A stretch of DNA of 64,000 bases from Pseudomonas knackmussii B13 (GCF_000689415.1 NZ_HG322950.1:5277501-5341500), one strand, 5' to 3'. Shown: positions 33,190 to 40,604, counted from the first letter of the stretch. Notes: generated from the letters alone by a model not told the origin. Numbers and translations: made by a program.

Positions 33190-34031
33190 CTGCTTTCTGG
33201 GCGCCCATTCGGGTTGAGCCAATTGCGATGTCTGGTGAAGCGATAACGGTGGCTGTAGCCATTATCGGCGAACCTGGGACTCGCCCACATATAATTTCAG
33301 CACTTTCTGAAGATGTCGTAACCTCAGTTTTTGGCCCTCACGCCCCCAGCCTGATAGGGATAGCGAGGACAGCATCGGACAGCCTTTTTCAACACCTCGA
33401 AAAAACAAATGACTTCAAGTCGTGGATTCCACCGATTTCCGGTGTTTCTCTTGGAGACATTGAGGAAGGACAAGGCAACTCTATTGAAGAGATTGCCCGC
33501 CAAGCACTACGCGCTTCAGCCTGCCTAAGTGCAATGACTGAAGAATTCAGATCACAAGAAAAGAAGAGCGAAAAAAATCGCCTTGTGAGCAGCGTGAAGC
33601 GAGCAATGAAAATTCTAGAGCCCGCCTTCGCTGACCGCTTCCACGTCCCAGTCCCGGTGGTCATACGCCAAACCAAGATGAGTATTTACTGCGACTATTA
33701 CTCATCAAAGCTTGCAATCAACATGTGCAGCATGGGACCAGGCCGCAACCTCCCAGCACAATTCGACTCATTCTATTCGCGACTATGCAAACTTGACCAA
33801 TTGCGAGGAAATGAGGCTTTAATTCAGCACAACCAAGCCCCATACATCCTTATTGAAGTACCTGACGAAGCAACTATTGAAGCCTCTCCCGACAAAAGCA
33901 ACATACATAATTTAGAGCAAAAGATACTTATGGCTCAGGATTTAACTGAAAAGCGAAAGTTCAATTTAACAATAATATCTTCACCGAATAAAGGCGCCCA
34001 GCGAATCGTTGAACTGGAGCGTGCAGCCTAG
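33114..34031 (+). CDS. Unknown partner protein overlapping the HipA-like kinase
   Basis: A 305-residue protein that starts 76 bases inside the kinase gene. The N-terminal part contains APIRVEPIAMSGEAITVAV, which loosely recalls the R..P....GE.I.VGV pattern of DUF3037 proteins, known companions of HipA-like kinases. The central part (about 125-190) is charged and helical and the C-terminal part (about 195-300) alternates beta and helix. No domain is recognised with certainty. It shares the AT-rich composition of the kinase gene and its operon ends at a strong terminator. Confidence 0.6.
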   Translation: MSEDWLTRYGLRSDVLERFPELPALTAFWAPIRVEPIAMSGEAITVAVAIIGEPGTRPHIISALSEDVVTSVFGPHAPSLIGIARTASDSLFQHLEKTNDFKSWIPPISGVSLGDIEEGQGNSIEEIARQALRASACLSAMTEEFRSQEKKSEKNRLVSSVKRAMKILEPAFADRFHVPVPVVIRQTKMSIYCDYYSSKLAINMCSMGPGRNLPAQFDSFYSRLCKLDQLRGNEALIQHNQAPYILIEVPDEATIEASPDKSNIHNLEQKILMAQDLTEKRKFNLTIISSPNKGAQRIVELERAA

Positions 34032-34064
34032 ACCGACGATCGGCTGGCCTGCCCCCTCCCCGAG

Positions 34065-34089
34065 AAACCCGCCTCTGAGCGGGTTTTTT
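34065..34089 (+). terminator. Terminator of the lysogenic operon
   Basis: AAACCCGC-CTCTGA-GCGGGTTTTTT, hairpin followed by a U-run, 34 bases after the stop of the kinase partner. Confidence 0.8.
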
Positions 34090-34107
34090 CTGTCCTCAGG
34101 AAAAATA

Positions 34108-34140
34108 TTAGGCATTGGCTATTTACACCAATTAGGCATT
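34108..34140 (+). promoter_or_regulatory. Second operator cluster upstream of rha
   Basis: Two direct TTAGGCATT elements at 34108-34116 and 34132-34140 match the immunity half-site TTAGGCAA/T. They lie 76-108 bases before the rha start in an AT-rich region, so the CI-like or Cro-like protein probably also controls the rha-to-integrase operon. Confidence 0.6.
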
Positions 34141-34215
34141 AGCTTACATTTGGACTCATGCCGAGCGGCACATCGCCAGCCAGGCCGTACGTACGCCTAT
34201 GTGAGGAAGTCACGA

Positions 34216-34731
34216 ATGCTCGAACTGCAGCTAACCAACGACGACTATCGCAAGATGATCCAATGCGAAGACGGGCGGCTCACCACCACCTCGCTGAAGG
34301 TGGCCGAGTGTTTCGGCAAGCCTCACGGCAAGGTCCTGCGAGACATCCGCAAGCTGGCGTGCAGCGAGGGTTTTCGACAAGCCAATTTTGGCTCGTCCTC
34401 TTACCTCAATGAGCAGGGGAAAAAGCAGCCCATGTTCACCATGTCCCGGGACGGCTGGATGTTCCTTGTCATGGGCTTCACCGGCGAAAAAGCAGGCGCT
34501 TGGAAAGAGGCATTCATCGCTGCTTTCAACTGGATTGCTTCCGAGTTGGCTCGCCGAAACTACTCGTACGAGCAGATGCGCAACGAGCTGCTGTTTGAGT
34601 TCAAGCAAGAGAAGGCTGTCGCAAGCCTGGCTGGCAAGACGCTGAAGCGCTGGCAGCTGAAGAAGCCCGAGATTGAAGGGCGAATCCTGGCCGTTGAGCT
34701 CGAAGGACAGCACCAGCTCCAGCTTCACTAA
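34216..34731 (+). CDS. rha: Rha family phage regulatory protein
   Basis: A 171-residue protein with the Rha family core: LTTTSLKVAECFGKPHGKVL (residues 14-40, HTH-like), then FTMSRDGWMFLVMGFTGEKA (residues 75-95). Rha proteins are phage or prophage regulators that interfere with growth under some host conditions. The upstream frame is open but ATG 34216 follows a GAGGAAG RBS. Confidence 0.85.
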   Translation: MLELQLTNDDYRKMIQCEDGRLTTTSLKVAECFGKPHGKVLRDIRKLACSEGFRQANFGSSSYLNEQGKKQPMFTMSRDGWMFLVMGFTGEKAGAWKEAFIAAFNWIASELARRNYSYEQMRNELLFEFKQEKAVASLAGKTLKRWQLKKPEIEGRILAVELEGQHQLQLH

Positions 34732-34809
34732 CCCAGAAGTACCGATCGAATTTTGCGAAAGCCATCAATCGCGGCAGGCCGAAGGCTTGCCTGGAGAAAG
34801 GAGATTCAC

Positions 34810-35010
34810 ATGCTGATTTTGACGCGCCGAGTAGGCGAAACCATCCGCATAGGCGACGACATCGAGGTCACGGTGCTCGGCTATCAGGGCAACCAGGTCC
34901 GCCTCGGCGTGACCGCCCCGCGTGACATCGAGGTCCATCGCGAGGAGATCTACCAGCGCATTCATGGCGCAGAACTGCGCCATCAGCCCAAAGCCGTAGG
35001 GAGCAACTGA
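34810..35010 (+). CDS. csrA: Prophage-encoded CsrA/RsmA homologue
   Basis: A 66-residue protein matching CsrA across its length: MLILTRRVGETIRIGDDI, GNQVRLGV and VHREEIYQRI. The RNA-contact residues Leu4 and Arg44 are both present, so it should bind GGA motifs in 5' leaders. Start at 34810 follows GGAGAAAGGAG. A second RsmA-type protein in a lysogen could rewire host RsmA/Gac control or act on phage mRNAs. The C-terminal 15 residues differ from host RsmA-type proteins. Confidence 0.9.
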   Translation: MLILTRRVGETIRIGDDIEVTVLGYQGNQVRLGVTAPRDIEVHREEIYQRIHGAELRHQPKAVGSN

Positions 35011-35012
35011 CC

Positions 35013-36095
35013 ATGAATGCCGTCACCATCGTTCTCCGCTCGGGCATGGGCATGCACCTCGACGCGGTGCGCCCGTACCTGAATCCGGGCATGCCGATCG
35101 CCATCGGTCGCGCCGGCGCAGTGATCGCCGAGGTTGCCGACGGCAACGCCATCGATGACAAGCGCCTGGCAATAAATTCCGCTGCCGGCTACATCGACTC
35201 GGCCGAGCGCTACATGGAGAGCGACGGCAACCTAGAGAGCATTGTCACTGGCCTGGAAAGCGCGCTGATTGGCATCGAGCACTGCGCCATGGCGGGCCAG
35301 AACGGCTCTGCCCTGCAGGCCATGGATGCCCTGCGCCGTATACGCGAAGTCGCGGCGGTATTCCTGGATAGCTCCGGAGTGCGTGCAGAGCGAGGCATCC
35401 CTGCCTCCGGCGCCGCTGCAGAACCGGCCTGCCATGTGGCCGCAGCCGCTCGCCGAGCGGTTAATCCTGACGAGCGATGCACGCTTTGCCAGGCGAACAA
35501 CCATTCCGAGACGGAGTGCGCCTGGTTCGGCAACGAGAAGACCCTGGCCTTCGTGCAGCAGCTCGACAAGTTCATCATCGAGCGCGCTGCTGAGTTCAAC
35601 GCGGCACCTGGCGAAGCGCTGAAGCCCTCCATCTTCGACGTGATCACCGGAACCGCGAACCTACCTCCAAAAGTCCCCCAAGAGCTGCCGTCGCGGGAGG
35701 AACACATAGCCCAGATCGAGCGAGTGGCTGCCGATCTCCACGAGCATGGCCCCGACCGTGTGCAACTCAAGCCGTGCGACTTCTGCGGCGGCCCGCCGGT
35801 GCCGTTCGTCCAGCTTGCCTCCCAGGGGTTCGGCGCCGCGCCGCGCCTGGACAGCTATGGTGACGACGGCCTATCGATCGAAGCCTTCGTGTCCTGCCAC
35901 GAGTGCGGATCCCGCGGCCCGATCCATGAGGACGACATCTTCGACGCCAGTGACTATGACTCGGCGCTCGAGGCCGGCGTGGACCTCTGGCAGACCCGTG
36001 ACAAGCGCCACGCGGAGCTGTACGCGGCCGGAGAGGCTGAAGGCCTGAACCTGTTCCCGCGCCCCGATCAGGTATCGGAAGGCGGTGAGCTGTGA
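35013..36095 (+). CDS. Zinc-knuckle protein with Lar-like C-terminal domain
   Basis: A 360-residue protein. The N-terminal 130 residues are helical and unrecognised. A zinc knuckle CX2CX4HX4C (C156, C159, H164, C169; RCTLCQANNHSETEC) follows, then a C-terminal two-pair zinc ribbon (C255, C258, C295, C298; KPCDFCGG ... CHECGSRGP) resembling Lar restriction-alleviation proteins. Lar proteins protect phage DNA by modulating type I restriction. The knuckle adds a likely RNA/DNA-binding element. It starts right after csrA. Confidence 0.55.
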   Translation: MNAVTIVLRSGMGMHLDAVRPYLNPGMPIAIGRAGAVIAEVADGNAIDDKRLAINSAAGYIDSAERYMESDGNLESIVTGLESALIGIEHCAMAGQNGSALQAMDALRRIREVAAVFLDSSGVRAERGIPASGAAAEPACHVAAAARRAVNPDERCTLCQANNHSETECAWFGNEKTLAFVQQLDKFIIERAAEFNAAPGEALKPSIFDVITGTANLPPKVPQELPSREEHIAQIERVAADLHEHGPDRVQLKPCDFCGGPPVPFVQLASQGFGAAPRLDSYGDDGLSIEAFVSCHECGSRGPIHEDDIFDASDYDSALEAGVDLWQTRDKRHAELYAAGEAEGLNLFPRPDQVSEGGEL

Positions 36096-36316
36096 ATAGC
36101 CGCGCGCACTGGTTCTGGCACTGCCTACTCAGCGTCGCCGCCATCTCCTTCCTTGGGTTCTTCATGGCAGCGATCGAGCAGCGCGACGAAGCTCGACGCC
36201 TGGCCAGGCCCTCCATCGACATGCGCGGCACCACCCTGGTGGTTTCGTGCCCGAAGCCGATCACGCCGACGGCAGCCCCTGGCGCTCACCCGCAACAACC
36301 GAGGTTCATCCTATGA
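36092..36316 (+). CDS. Small membrane protein
   Basis: A 74-residue protein from GTG 36092, coupled to the previous gene (GTGA overlap). One N-terminal membrane segment (about residues 7-24, WHCLLSVAAISFLGFF-like) and a short basic C-terminus rich in Pro. Unknown function. Confidence 0.5.
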   Translation: MNSRAHWFWHCLLSVAAISFLGFFMAAIEQRDEARRLARPSIDMRGTTLVVSCPKPITPTAAPGAHPQQPRFIL

Positions 36317-36531
36317 CCCTGACCGCACATGTTCCGGCCGGCGCGTACTCCAGCCCACAGCCGGCGAACCCCAGCCCGTTCTACACCCTCGGCGCGCGTT
36401 TGGTGGACCTTGGCACTGCCCTGCAAAACGAACGCAGCACCATCGACGACCTCGTCCGCCTGGCCAGTGCCTGCGGCATGGATCTGCGCATCAAGATGGT
36501 GGAGGACTGCAGCCGTGCTGATGAAGCATGA
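36313..36531 (+). CDS. Small hypothetical phage protein
   Basis: A 72-residue protein; ATG 36313 overlaps the previous stop (ATGA). The C-terminal part, FYTLGARLVDLGTALQNE, is helical. Unknown function. Confidence 0.5.
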   Translation: MTLTAHVPAGAYSSPQPANPSPFYTLGARLVDLGTALQNERSTIDDLVRLASACGMDLRIKMVEDCSRADEA

Positions 36532-37201
36532 CCACTTCCTACACCTAACCCGTATCTGGAGCCGACCGGGTCTGACGCTTCGCACCCAGTTGCTTATCGC
36601 GCGCAGGGTGGCACGCCAGTTCGACCAGTTCGACAAGGTGGAGGGGGTCGTCTACTCCCGAGCAAGTCGCTCCCTCAAGAACGGCCTGCCGTTCACCAAG
36701 GGGAAGCTGGACAAGCTGGAGCACGATTACCGAACCCTTCGCAAAATGCGCAAGGCCGGCAGGCTGGCTATTGGGGAATGGCTGATGCCGGCCGGCGCCG
36801 AGATCGAGGCGGAGCTGGGCGTCGACGGAATCTGCGACGTGCTCGCCATCAACCCGGTACACCGGGCCGAGGCGGCCGAGGCGAAACCTAGCCAGGCCGT
36901 TGACTTCCTGGTCTTCGTGGCGGGACTGGAGGACAGCGCCACCCATTTCAGCGCCAGGCGTCCATCGCCCTGGAAAGAAGGCCCGCTGTTCCACTGCGTG
37001 CTCGAACTGATGATGAAGTTCACCAAGGAGAACCCGGGAGCCCTGGGCGATCCCTTTGCGCCGGATGGCCCGCTCTATGGCGCGTCGAAGACTCTGGTTC
37101 GCAACGACGGAACGATCGAGACGCAGCGCGCAGCGCTGACCTTGCACAGCCGCGACGGCACAGCACGGGTGATTGAACGGAAGCCGGAGGTAAGTCGGTG
37201 A
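36515..37201 (+). CDS. Hypothetical phage protein
   Basis: A 228-residue protein. GTG 36515 is preferred because GGAGG lies 9 bases upstream; ATG 36521 is the alternative. N-terminal part is basic, about residues 55-90 contain a helix-rich KLDKLEHDYRTLRKMRKAG stretch, and the C-terminal half is mixed. No family is recognised; it may be a nuclease or regulatory accessory judged only by its place before an HNH gene. Confidence 0.4.
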   Translation: MLMKHDHFLHLTRIWSRPGLTLRTQLLIARRVARQFDQFDKVEGVVYSRASRSLKNGLPFTKGKLDKLEHDYRTLRKMRKAGRLAIGEWLMPAGAEIEAELGVDGICDVLAINPVHRAEAAEAKPSQAVDFLVFVAGLEDSATHFSARRPSPWKEGPLFHCVLELMMKFTKENPGALGDPFAPDGPLYGASKTLVRNDGTIETQRAALTLHSRDGTARVIERKPEVSR

Positions 37202-37914
37202 AGAAGCGCTGGTTGCCGGCCGACGATGAGCGCCTTCGCGAGCTCTACGGCACCCAGAGCGCCGAGGAAGTCGCCGAGCTGCTTGGCAGAACACTGTCAG
37301 CAGTGGTGAGCAGGGCCAGCTCGCTTGGCCTTGGCAAGCGCCCATGGACCAAGGCAGACGAAGACCAGCTGCGCGAAATTTACCCGCGCAGTGACATGGC
37401 CGATATCTGCAGGATTACCGGGCGGACTACCACTGCGCTCCGGGCCCGCGCCGCGATCCTGGGTATCAAGCGAGTTGATAGCCCGAATCGTCGCTTAGCG
37501 AATCAGCGGCACAGCGAGTACCTGAGAAGGTGTCGTGAAGAAGGCTTCAGGAACAGCACGACCGCGCCAATCGGTGCGGAGGCAGTTCACGGTGGAAAGC
37601 TCTATCGGAAGGTCGCAGACACTGGCGACTCGCACCAGGACTGGAAGCTGATGCACAGGGTCATCTGGGAGGAAGTCAACGGTCCGATCCCTGAAGGCAA
37701 CCTGGTGGTGTTTCGAGATGGGAACACGAAGAACCTGACCATAGAGAATCTGGAACTTATCACCAAAGCGGAAAGGATGCGAAGGCACTCGATCGCTCGC
37801 TATCCACGAGAGATTCACAGCGCAGCGGTTGCCCTCGGCTTCTTCAGGGCAAAGCTGAAGAGATTGGAGACAGAGAATGAAGAACCTGAACGAACTGCGG
37901 GAGATCTTGGGTAG
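37198..37914 (+). CDS. HNH endonuclease with two SANT/Myb-like N-terminal repeats
   Basis: A 238-residue protein from GTG 37198 behind a GGAGG RBS. Two SANT/HTH-like repeats occur at 5-45 (WLPADDERLRELYG) and 50-90 (WTKADEDQLREIYP). The HNH nuclease core spans about 149-190, with H153 in WKLMHRVIW and Asn residues of DGNTKNLTIENLEL. This combination is characteristic of HNH homing-type endonucleases of phages. It lies between an unknown gene and excisionase and may be a mobile intruder or a packaging-related HNH protein. Confidence 0.75.
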   Translation: MKKRWLPADDERLRELYGTQSAEEVAELLGRTLSAVVSRASSLGLGKRPWTKADEDQLREIYPRSDMADICRITGRTTTALRARAAILGIKRVDSPNRRLANQRHSEYLRRCREEGFRNSTTAPIGAEAVHGGKLYRKVADTGDSHQDWKLMHRVIWEEVNGPIPEGNLVVFRDGNTKNLTIENLELITKAERMRRHSIARYPREIHSAAVALGFFRAKLKRLETENEEPERTAGDLG

Positions 37915-38119
37915 GACCATGGAGGGAGTTCTGAACGGAAGCGTCACCGTCGACCAGGCAAAGGCAGTGGCAACGGTGGCCGCTGAAGTGAACACCACGG
38001 CAAGACTCGAGGTGGACATGGCCAGGGCAACTGATGGCGACTTCAAGGGCAGCGGGTTCCTGGATGTTGACCCTACACCAAAGCGGCCTCAGATCGGACA
38101 GGAAGGACGAGGCCGGTGA
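37877..38119 (+). CDS. Small hypothetical phage protein
   Basis: An 80-residue protein overlapping the HNH gene. Residues 1-50 form a helix-loop-helix (LNELREILGRTMEGVLNG then VDQAKAVATVAAEVN), as seen in small phage regulators of unknown function. Rich in Ala, Thr and Glu. Confidence 0.5.
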   Translation: MKNLNELREILGRTMEGVLNGSVTVDQAKAVATVAAEVNTTARLEVDMARATDGDFKGSGFLDVDPTPKRPQIGQEGRGR

Positions 38120-38187
38120 CGGAGCCAGCACAAGTGGCCGCGCGCCACGAAATCGCCAAACGCCAAAACGTGGCGCTCCACGATTAG
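38116..38187 (+). CDS. Very small ORF coupled to the previous gene
   Basis: A 23-codon GTG ORF whose start overlaps the preceding stop (GTGA) and which ends 9 bases before excisionase. It may be a leader for xis translation; expression is uncertain. Confidence 0.25.
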   Translation: MTEPAQVAARHEIAKRQNVALHD

Positions 38188-38196
38188 GGGTAACAG

Positions 38197-38472
38197 ATGC
38201 GCTACATGACAGTCAGGAAGTTCGCCATGGAGTCTGGCTACACCGAGGATGCCATCAGGTCGAAGATCCGCGACGGCGTGTGGCTGCTCGGAGAAATCTG
38301 GATCAAGGCGCCGGACGGGCGAACCTTGATCGACGTTGAGGGGTACGAATCATGGGTAGAGATGGGCGGGGAGTCCGGGCGGTCTCGGACTCCAGTATTG
38401 AAATCACGTTCATGTACCGCGGCGTCCGTTGTCGGGAACGGATCGCGCTCAAGCCCACCGCCACTAATCTGA
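38197..38472 (+). CDS. xis: Excisionase (Xis-like)
   Basis: A 91-residue protein with a winged-helix start, YMTVRKFAMESGYTEDAIRS followed by KIRDGVWLLGEIW, as in small phage excisionases. The C-terminal third is basic and low-complexity. It overlaps the integrase gene by 121 bases, a common arrangement that ties excision to integrase expression. Confidence 0.75.
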   Translation: MRYMTVRKFAMESGYTEDAIRSKIRDGVWLLGEIWIKAPDGRTLIDVEGYESWVEMGGESGRSRTPVLKSRSCTAASVVGNGSRSSPPPLI

Positions 38473-39530
38473 AACGGGCGGAACAGCACAAGGCCGCAAT
38501 CGAGCACGCCATCGCCAACGGCACATTCGACTATTCAGTGACCTTCCCTGGCTCTCCGCGCGCGGCCAAGTTTGCGCCGGAGGCCTCACGGGAAACGGTT
38601 GCCGGCTTCCTCGGGCGGTGGCTCGAGTCGAAGCACAAGCACGTTTCCAGCAGCACGTTCGACGGTTACAGGAAAATCGTCGAGCTGCGCCTGGTACCAG
38701 CCTTGGGTCCCATCATGGTGGTCGACCTGAAGCGGAAGGCTGTGAAGGACTGGCTGGACACCCTGCAGGTCAGCAACAAGACGCTCAGCAACATACAGAG
38801 CTGCCTCCGCTCTGCGCTCAGCGACGCGATGGAAGAGGAATTGATCGACAGTAACCCACTCGCAGGTTGGACCTACGCACGGAAGGGAGAAGTGAAGGAC
38901 GATGACGTCGACCCGTTCTCTCCGGAAGAGCAGCAGGCGATTTTGGGCGCCCTCGAGGGTCAAGGCCAGAACCTGGTGCAGTTCGCGCTATGGACTGGGA
39001 TGCGGACCAGTGAGCTCGTAGGCCTCGAGTGGGGAGACATCGACTGGCTTCGCGGCGAGGTGCACGTCACCCGGGCAATCACCCAGGCAGCCAAGGGCAA
39101 AGCAGAGGTGACCAAGACGACCTCGGGCCGGCGGAGCATAAAGCTGCTTGGCCCTGCCATGGAGGCACTGAAGGCGCAGAAGGCGTACACCTACCTGGCC
39201 AACCAGGAAGTCTTCCAGAACCCGAGGACTGGAGAGCGCTGGGCAGGCGATGGCCCGATCCGCAAGACACTATGGGTGTACGCGCTGAAGAAAGCCGGCG
39301 TTCGCTACCGCCGCCCGTACCAGACACGGCACACATATGCCTCGATGATGCTGTCGGCCGGAGAGCATCCAATGTGGGTTGCTCAGCAGATGGGCCACAG
39401 CGACTGGACGATGATAGCCAGAGTATATGGGAGGTGGATGCCTGCTGCTGATGCATCAGCAGGATCAAAAGCCGAGCAGATGTGGCGTGCTGACGAACCT
39501 CAATTGACTTCCGCGAAAGCTGGCGGATAA
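38352..39530 (+). CDS. int: Tyrosine-type site-specific integrase
   Basis: A 392-residue integrase. N-terminal arm- and core-binding domains precede the catalytic domain (about residues 190-370): R in WTGMRTSELVGLEWGD, K of the SGRRSIKL beta hairpin, H-X-X-R as RHTYAS (near 323), H in QQMGHSDWTM, and the nucleophile Tyr in VYGRWMP. It acts on the attachment site at a tmRNA 3' end. It is the last gene of the rha operon and holds a strong promoter inside its last codons. Confidence 0.9.
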   Translation: MGRDGRGVRAVSDSSIEITFMYRGVRCRERIALKPTATNLKRAEQHKAAIEHAIANGTFDYSVTFPGSPRAAKFAPEASRETVAGFLGRWLESKHKHVSSSTFDGYRKIVELRLVPALGPIMVVDLKRKAVKDWLDTLQVSNKTLSNIQSCLRSALSDAMEEELIDSNPLAGWTYARKGEVKDDDVDPFSPEEQQAILGALEGQGQNLVQFALWTGMRTSELVGLEWGDIDWLRGEVHVTRAITQAAKGKAEVTKTTSGRRSIKLLGPAMEALKAQKAYTYLANQEVFQNPRTGERWAGDGPIRKTLWVYALKKAGVRYRRPYQTRHTYASMMLSAGEHPMWVAQQMGHSDWTMIARVYGRWMPAADASAGSKAEQMWRADEPQLTSAKAGG

Positions 39531-39531
39531 T
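39504..39531 (+). promoter_or_regulatory. Near-consensus sigma70 promoter for the Panacea pair
   Basis: TTGACT (39504-39509) and GATAAT (39526-39531) are spaced by 16 bases, each five of six to consensus. It overlaps the int stop codon and would start transcription just upstream of the Panacea gene. Confidence 0.7.
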
Positions 39532-39550
39532 CAGCCACCGTTTTGATGTC

Positions 39551-39567
39551 ACATGCTATACACATGT
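39551..39567 (+). promoter_or_regulatory. Inverted repeat in the Panacea leader (operator candidate)
   Basis: ACATG-CTATACA-CATGT lies about 15-25 bases after the predicted transcription start, a suitable place for autoregulation by an antitoxin or its complex. Confidence 0.45.
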
Positions 39568-39596
39568 TATCCACAGGAAATGACCAAGGAGGTCTA

Positions 39597-40040
39597 ATGC
39601 CTAGCTCTGTCGATGTGGCGAAGTTCTTCCTCGCCCAGTCCAACGAAGAGGCTGGCGACCTTGTGTCCAACCTGAAGCTGCAAAAGCTCGTCTATTACGC
39701 CCAAGGGTTCCACCTGGCTGTCTACGACCAGCCTCTTTTCGATGATGTCATCGAAGCTTGGACACACGGCCCCGTCGTACCTACCGTCTATCACCACTAC
39801 AAGGCATACGGCTCGGGTAGCATTCCCGCACCGGCGGACTTCAATCTGGAAGTGTTCCGCCCCGAACAGGTAGAGCTGCTCAACGAAGTGCAGCAGATAT
39901 ACGGACAGTACTCTGCATGGCGGCTTCGCGAGATGACTCACGAAGAAGCACCGTGGCGTGACCACTTTAAAGCTGGCGAGATGAGTCGGGAGATCCCAGC
40001 TGAAAGCATGCAGAGGTTCTTCAAGACCCTTGTGAACTAA
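39597..40040 (+). CDS. Panacea-domain (DUF4065/GepA-like) antitoxin
   Basis: A 147-residue protein with the Panacea signature: VDVAKFFLAQSNEEAGD, LKLQKLVYYAQGFHLA, and IEAWTHGPVVPTVYHHYK. In described systems this fold neutralises many unrelated toxins encoded next to it. The ATG at 39597 follows a perfect AAGGAGG RBS. It sits between integrase and attR, a typical cargo position. Confidence 0.85.
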   Translation: MPSSVDVAKFFLAQSNEEAGDLVSNLKLQKLVYYAQGFHLAVYDQPLFDDVIEAWTHGPVVPTVYHHYKAYGSGSIPAPADFNLEVFRPEQVELLNEVQQIYGQYSAWRLREMTHEEAPWRDHFKAGEMSREIPAESMQRFFKTLVN

Positions 40041-40051
40041 GCAACGTCGAA

Positions 40052-40465
40052 ATGAAGCGTCTCAAGGAAAGAGGCCCGAAAAGCAGTTCGCTCCTGAAAG
40101 AGAGAGCGGCCCCTGCTGAAAGCCCAGAGCAGAAGCCGCCGCTCTTCTCTTTCGAGTTTATGCAGCCGGCGTATTGCGTGTCGGAGTGTACTGCCGATGA
40201 GCGCGGACAGGTCCTCTCGAAGATGCGCACGCTGAGCCAAATGACTTGGCAGCAGATAAAGCAAGCTCCTCGGCACGGCCTAGGCTTCGAGATTATTGGT
40301 CGCGACTCCTTCAAGGCCGCTATACCAACCTTCCTAACTCCGGAGATTAACTTGATCTCGTTTCGCGCGATCGGGATGGCCCCTATGGTTGGTTACCGCG
40401 ATGGCCGGATATTTCACATACTTTGGATCGATAGAGATTTCACCGTCTACGATCACGGCTCTTAA
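40052..40465 (+). CDS. Probable toxin of the Panacea pair
   Basis: A 137-residue basic protein 11 bases after the Panacea antitoxin. N-terminus is Lys/Arg-rich and loosely structured; the folded part (about residues 30-137) alternates beta and helix (EINLISFRAIGMAPMVGYRD, FHILWIDRDFTVYDH) and resembles small RelE/HigB-like toxin folds. The C-terminal DH pair and an R/H-rich core could be catalytic. No known toxin family is identified with certainty. Confidence 0.55.
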   Translation: MKRLKERGPKSSSLLKERAAPAESPEQKPPLFSFEFMQPAYCVSECTADERGQVLSKMRTLSQMTWQQIKQAPRHGLGFEIIGRDSFKAAIPTFLTPEINLISFRAIGMAPMVGYRDGRIFHILWIDRDFTVYDHGS

Positions 40466-40524
40466 CTGTAATGACAGCCTTATGCCAGCCTCTCCTCTGA
40501 AGGCCGCGTAGTTACTGGTTTCGC

Positions 40525-40553
40525 TGCGGGTTCAAATCCCCCCGGCTCCACCA
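40525..40553 (+). repeat. tmRNA 3' end remnant, attR of the prophage
   Basis: GCGGGTTCAAATCCCCCCGGCTCCACCA has a T-arm-like stem/loop, an acceptor strand CGGCTCC that would pair with the usual GGGGCCG 5' end of Pseudomonas ssrA, and the CCA end. A TTTCGCT segment before it fits the tmRNA 3' domain. The T stem contains one C-C mismatch. An integrase adjacent and a terminator right behind argue this is the right attachment site, with intact ssrA left of the window. Confidence 0.65.
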
Positions 40554-40566
40554 AATGCAAGACGAG

Positions 40567-40604
40567 AAGCCCCCGACCTTCCAGGCGAAGTTCGGGGGCT
40601 TTTT
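40567..40604 (+). terminator. Original ssrA terminator
   Basis: AAGCCCCCGA ... TCGGGGGCTT followed by TTTTT, 14 bases after the CCA end. It fits the terminator of the host tmRNA gene. Confidence 0.8.

Noticed and set aside
40501..40553. A complete tRNA gene
   Set aside because: Only the T-arm and acceptor 3' part are present; no D-arm, anticodon arm or 5' acceptor strand is found, so it is a 3' remnant.
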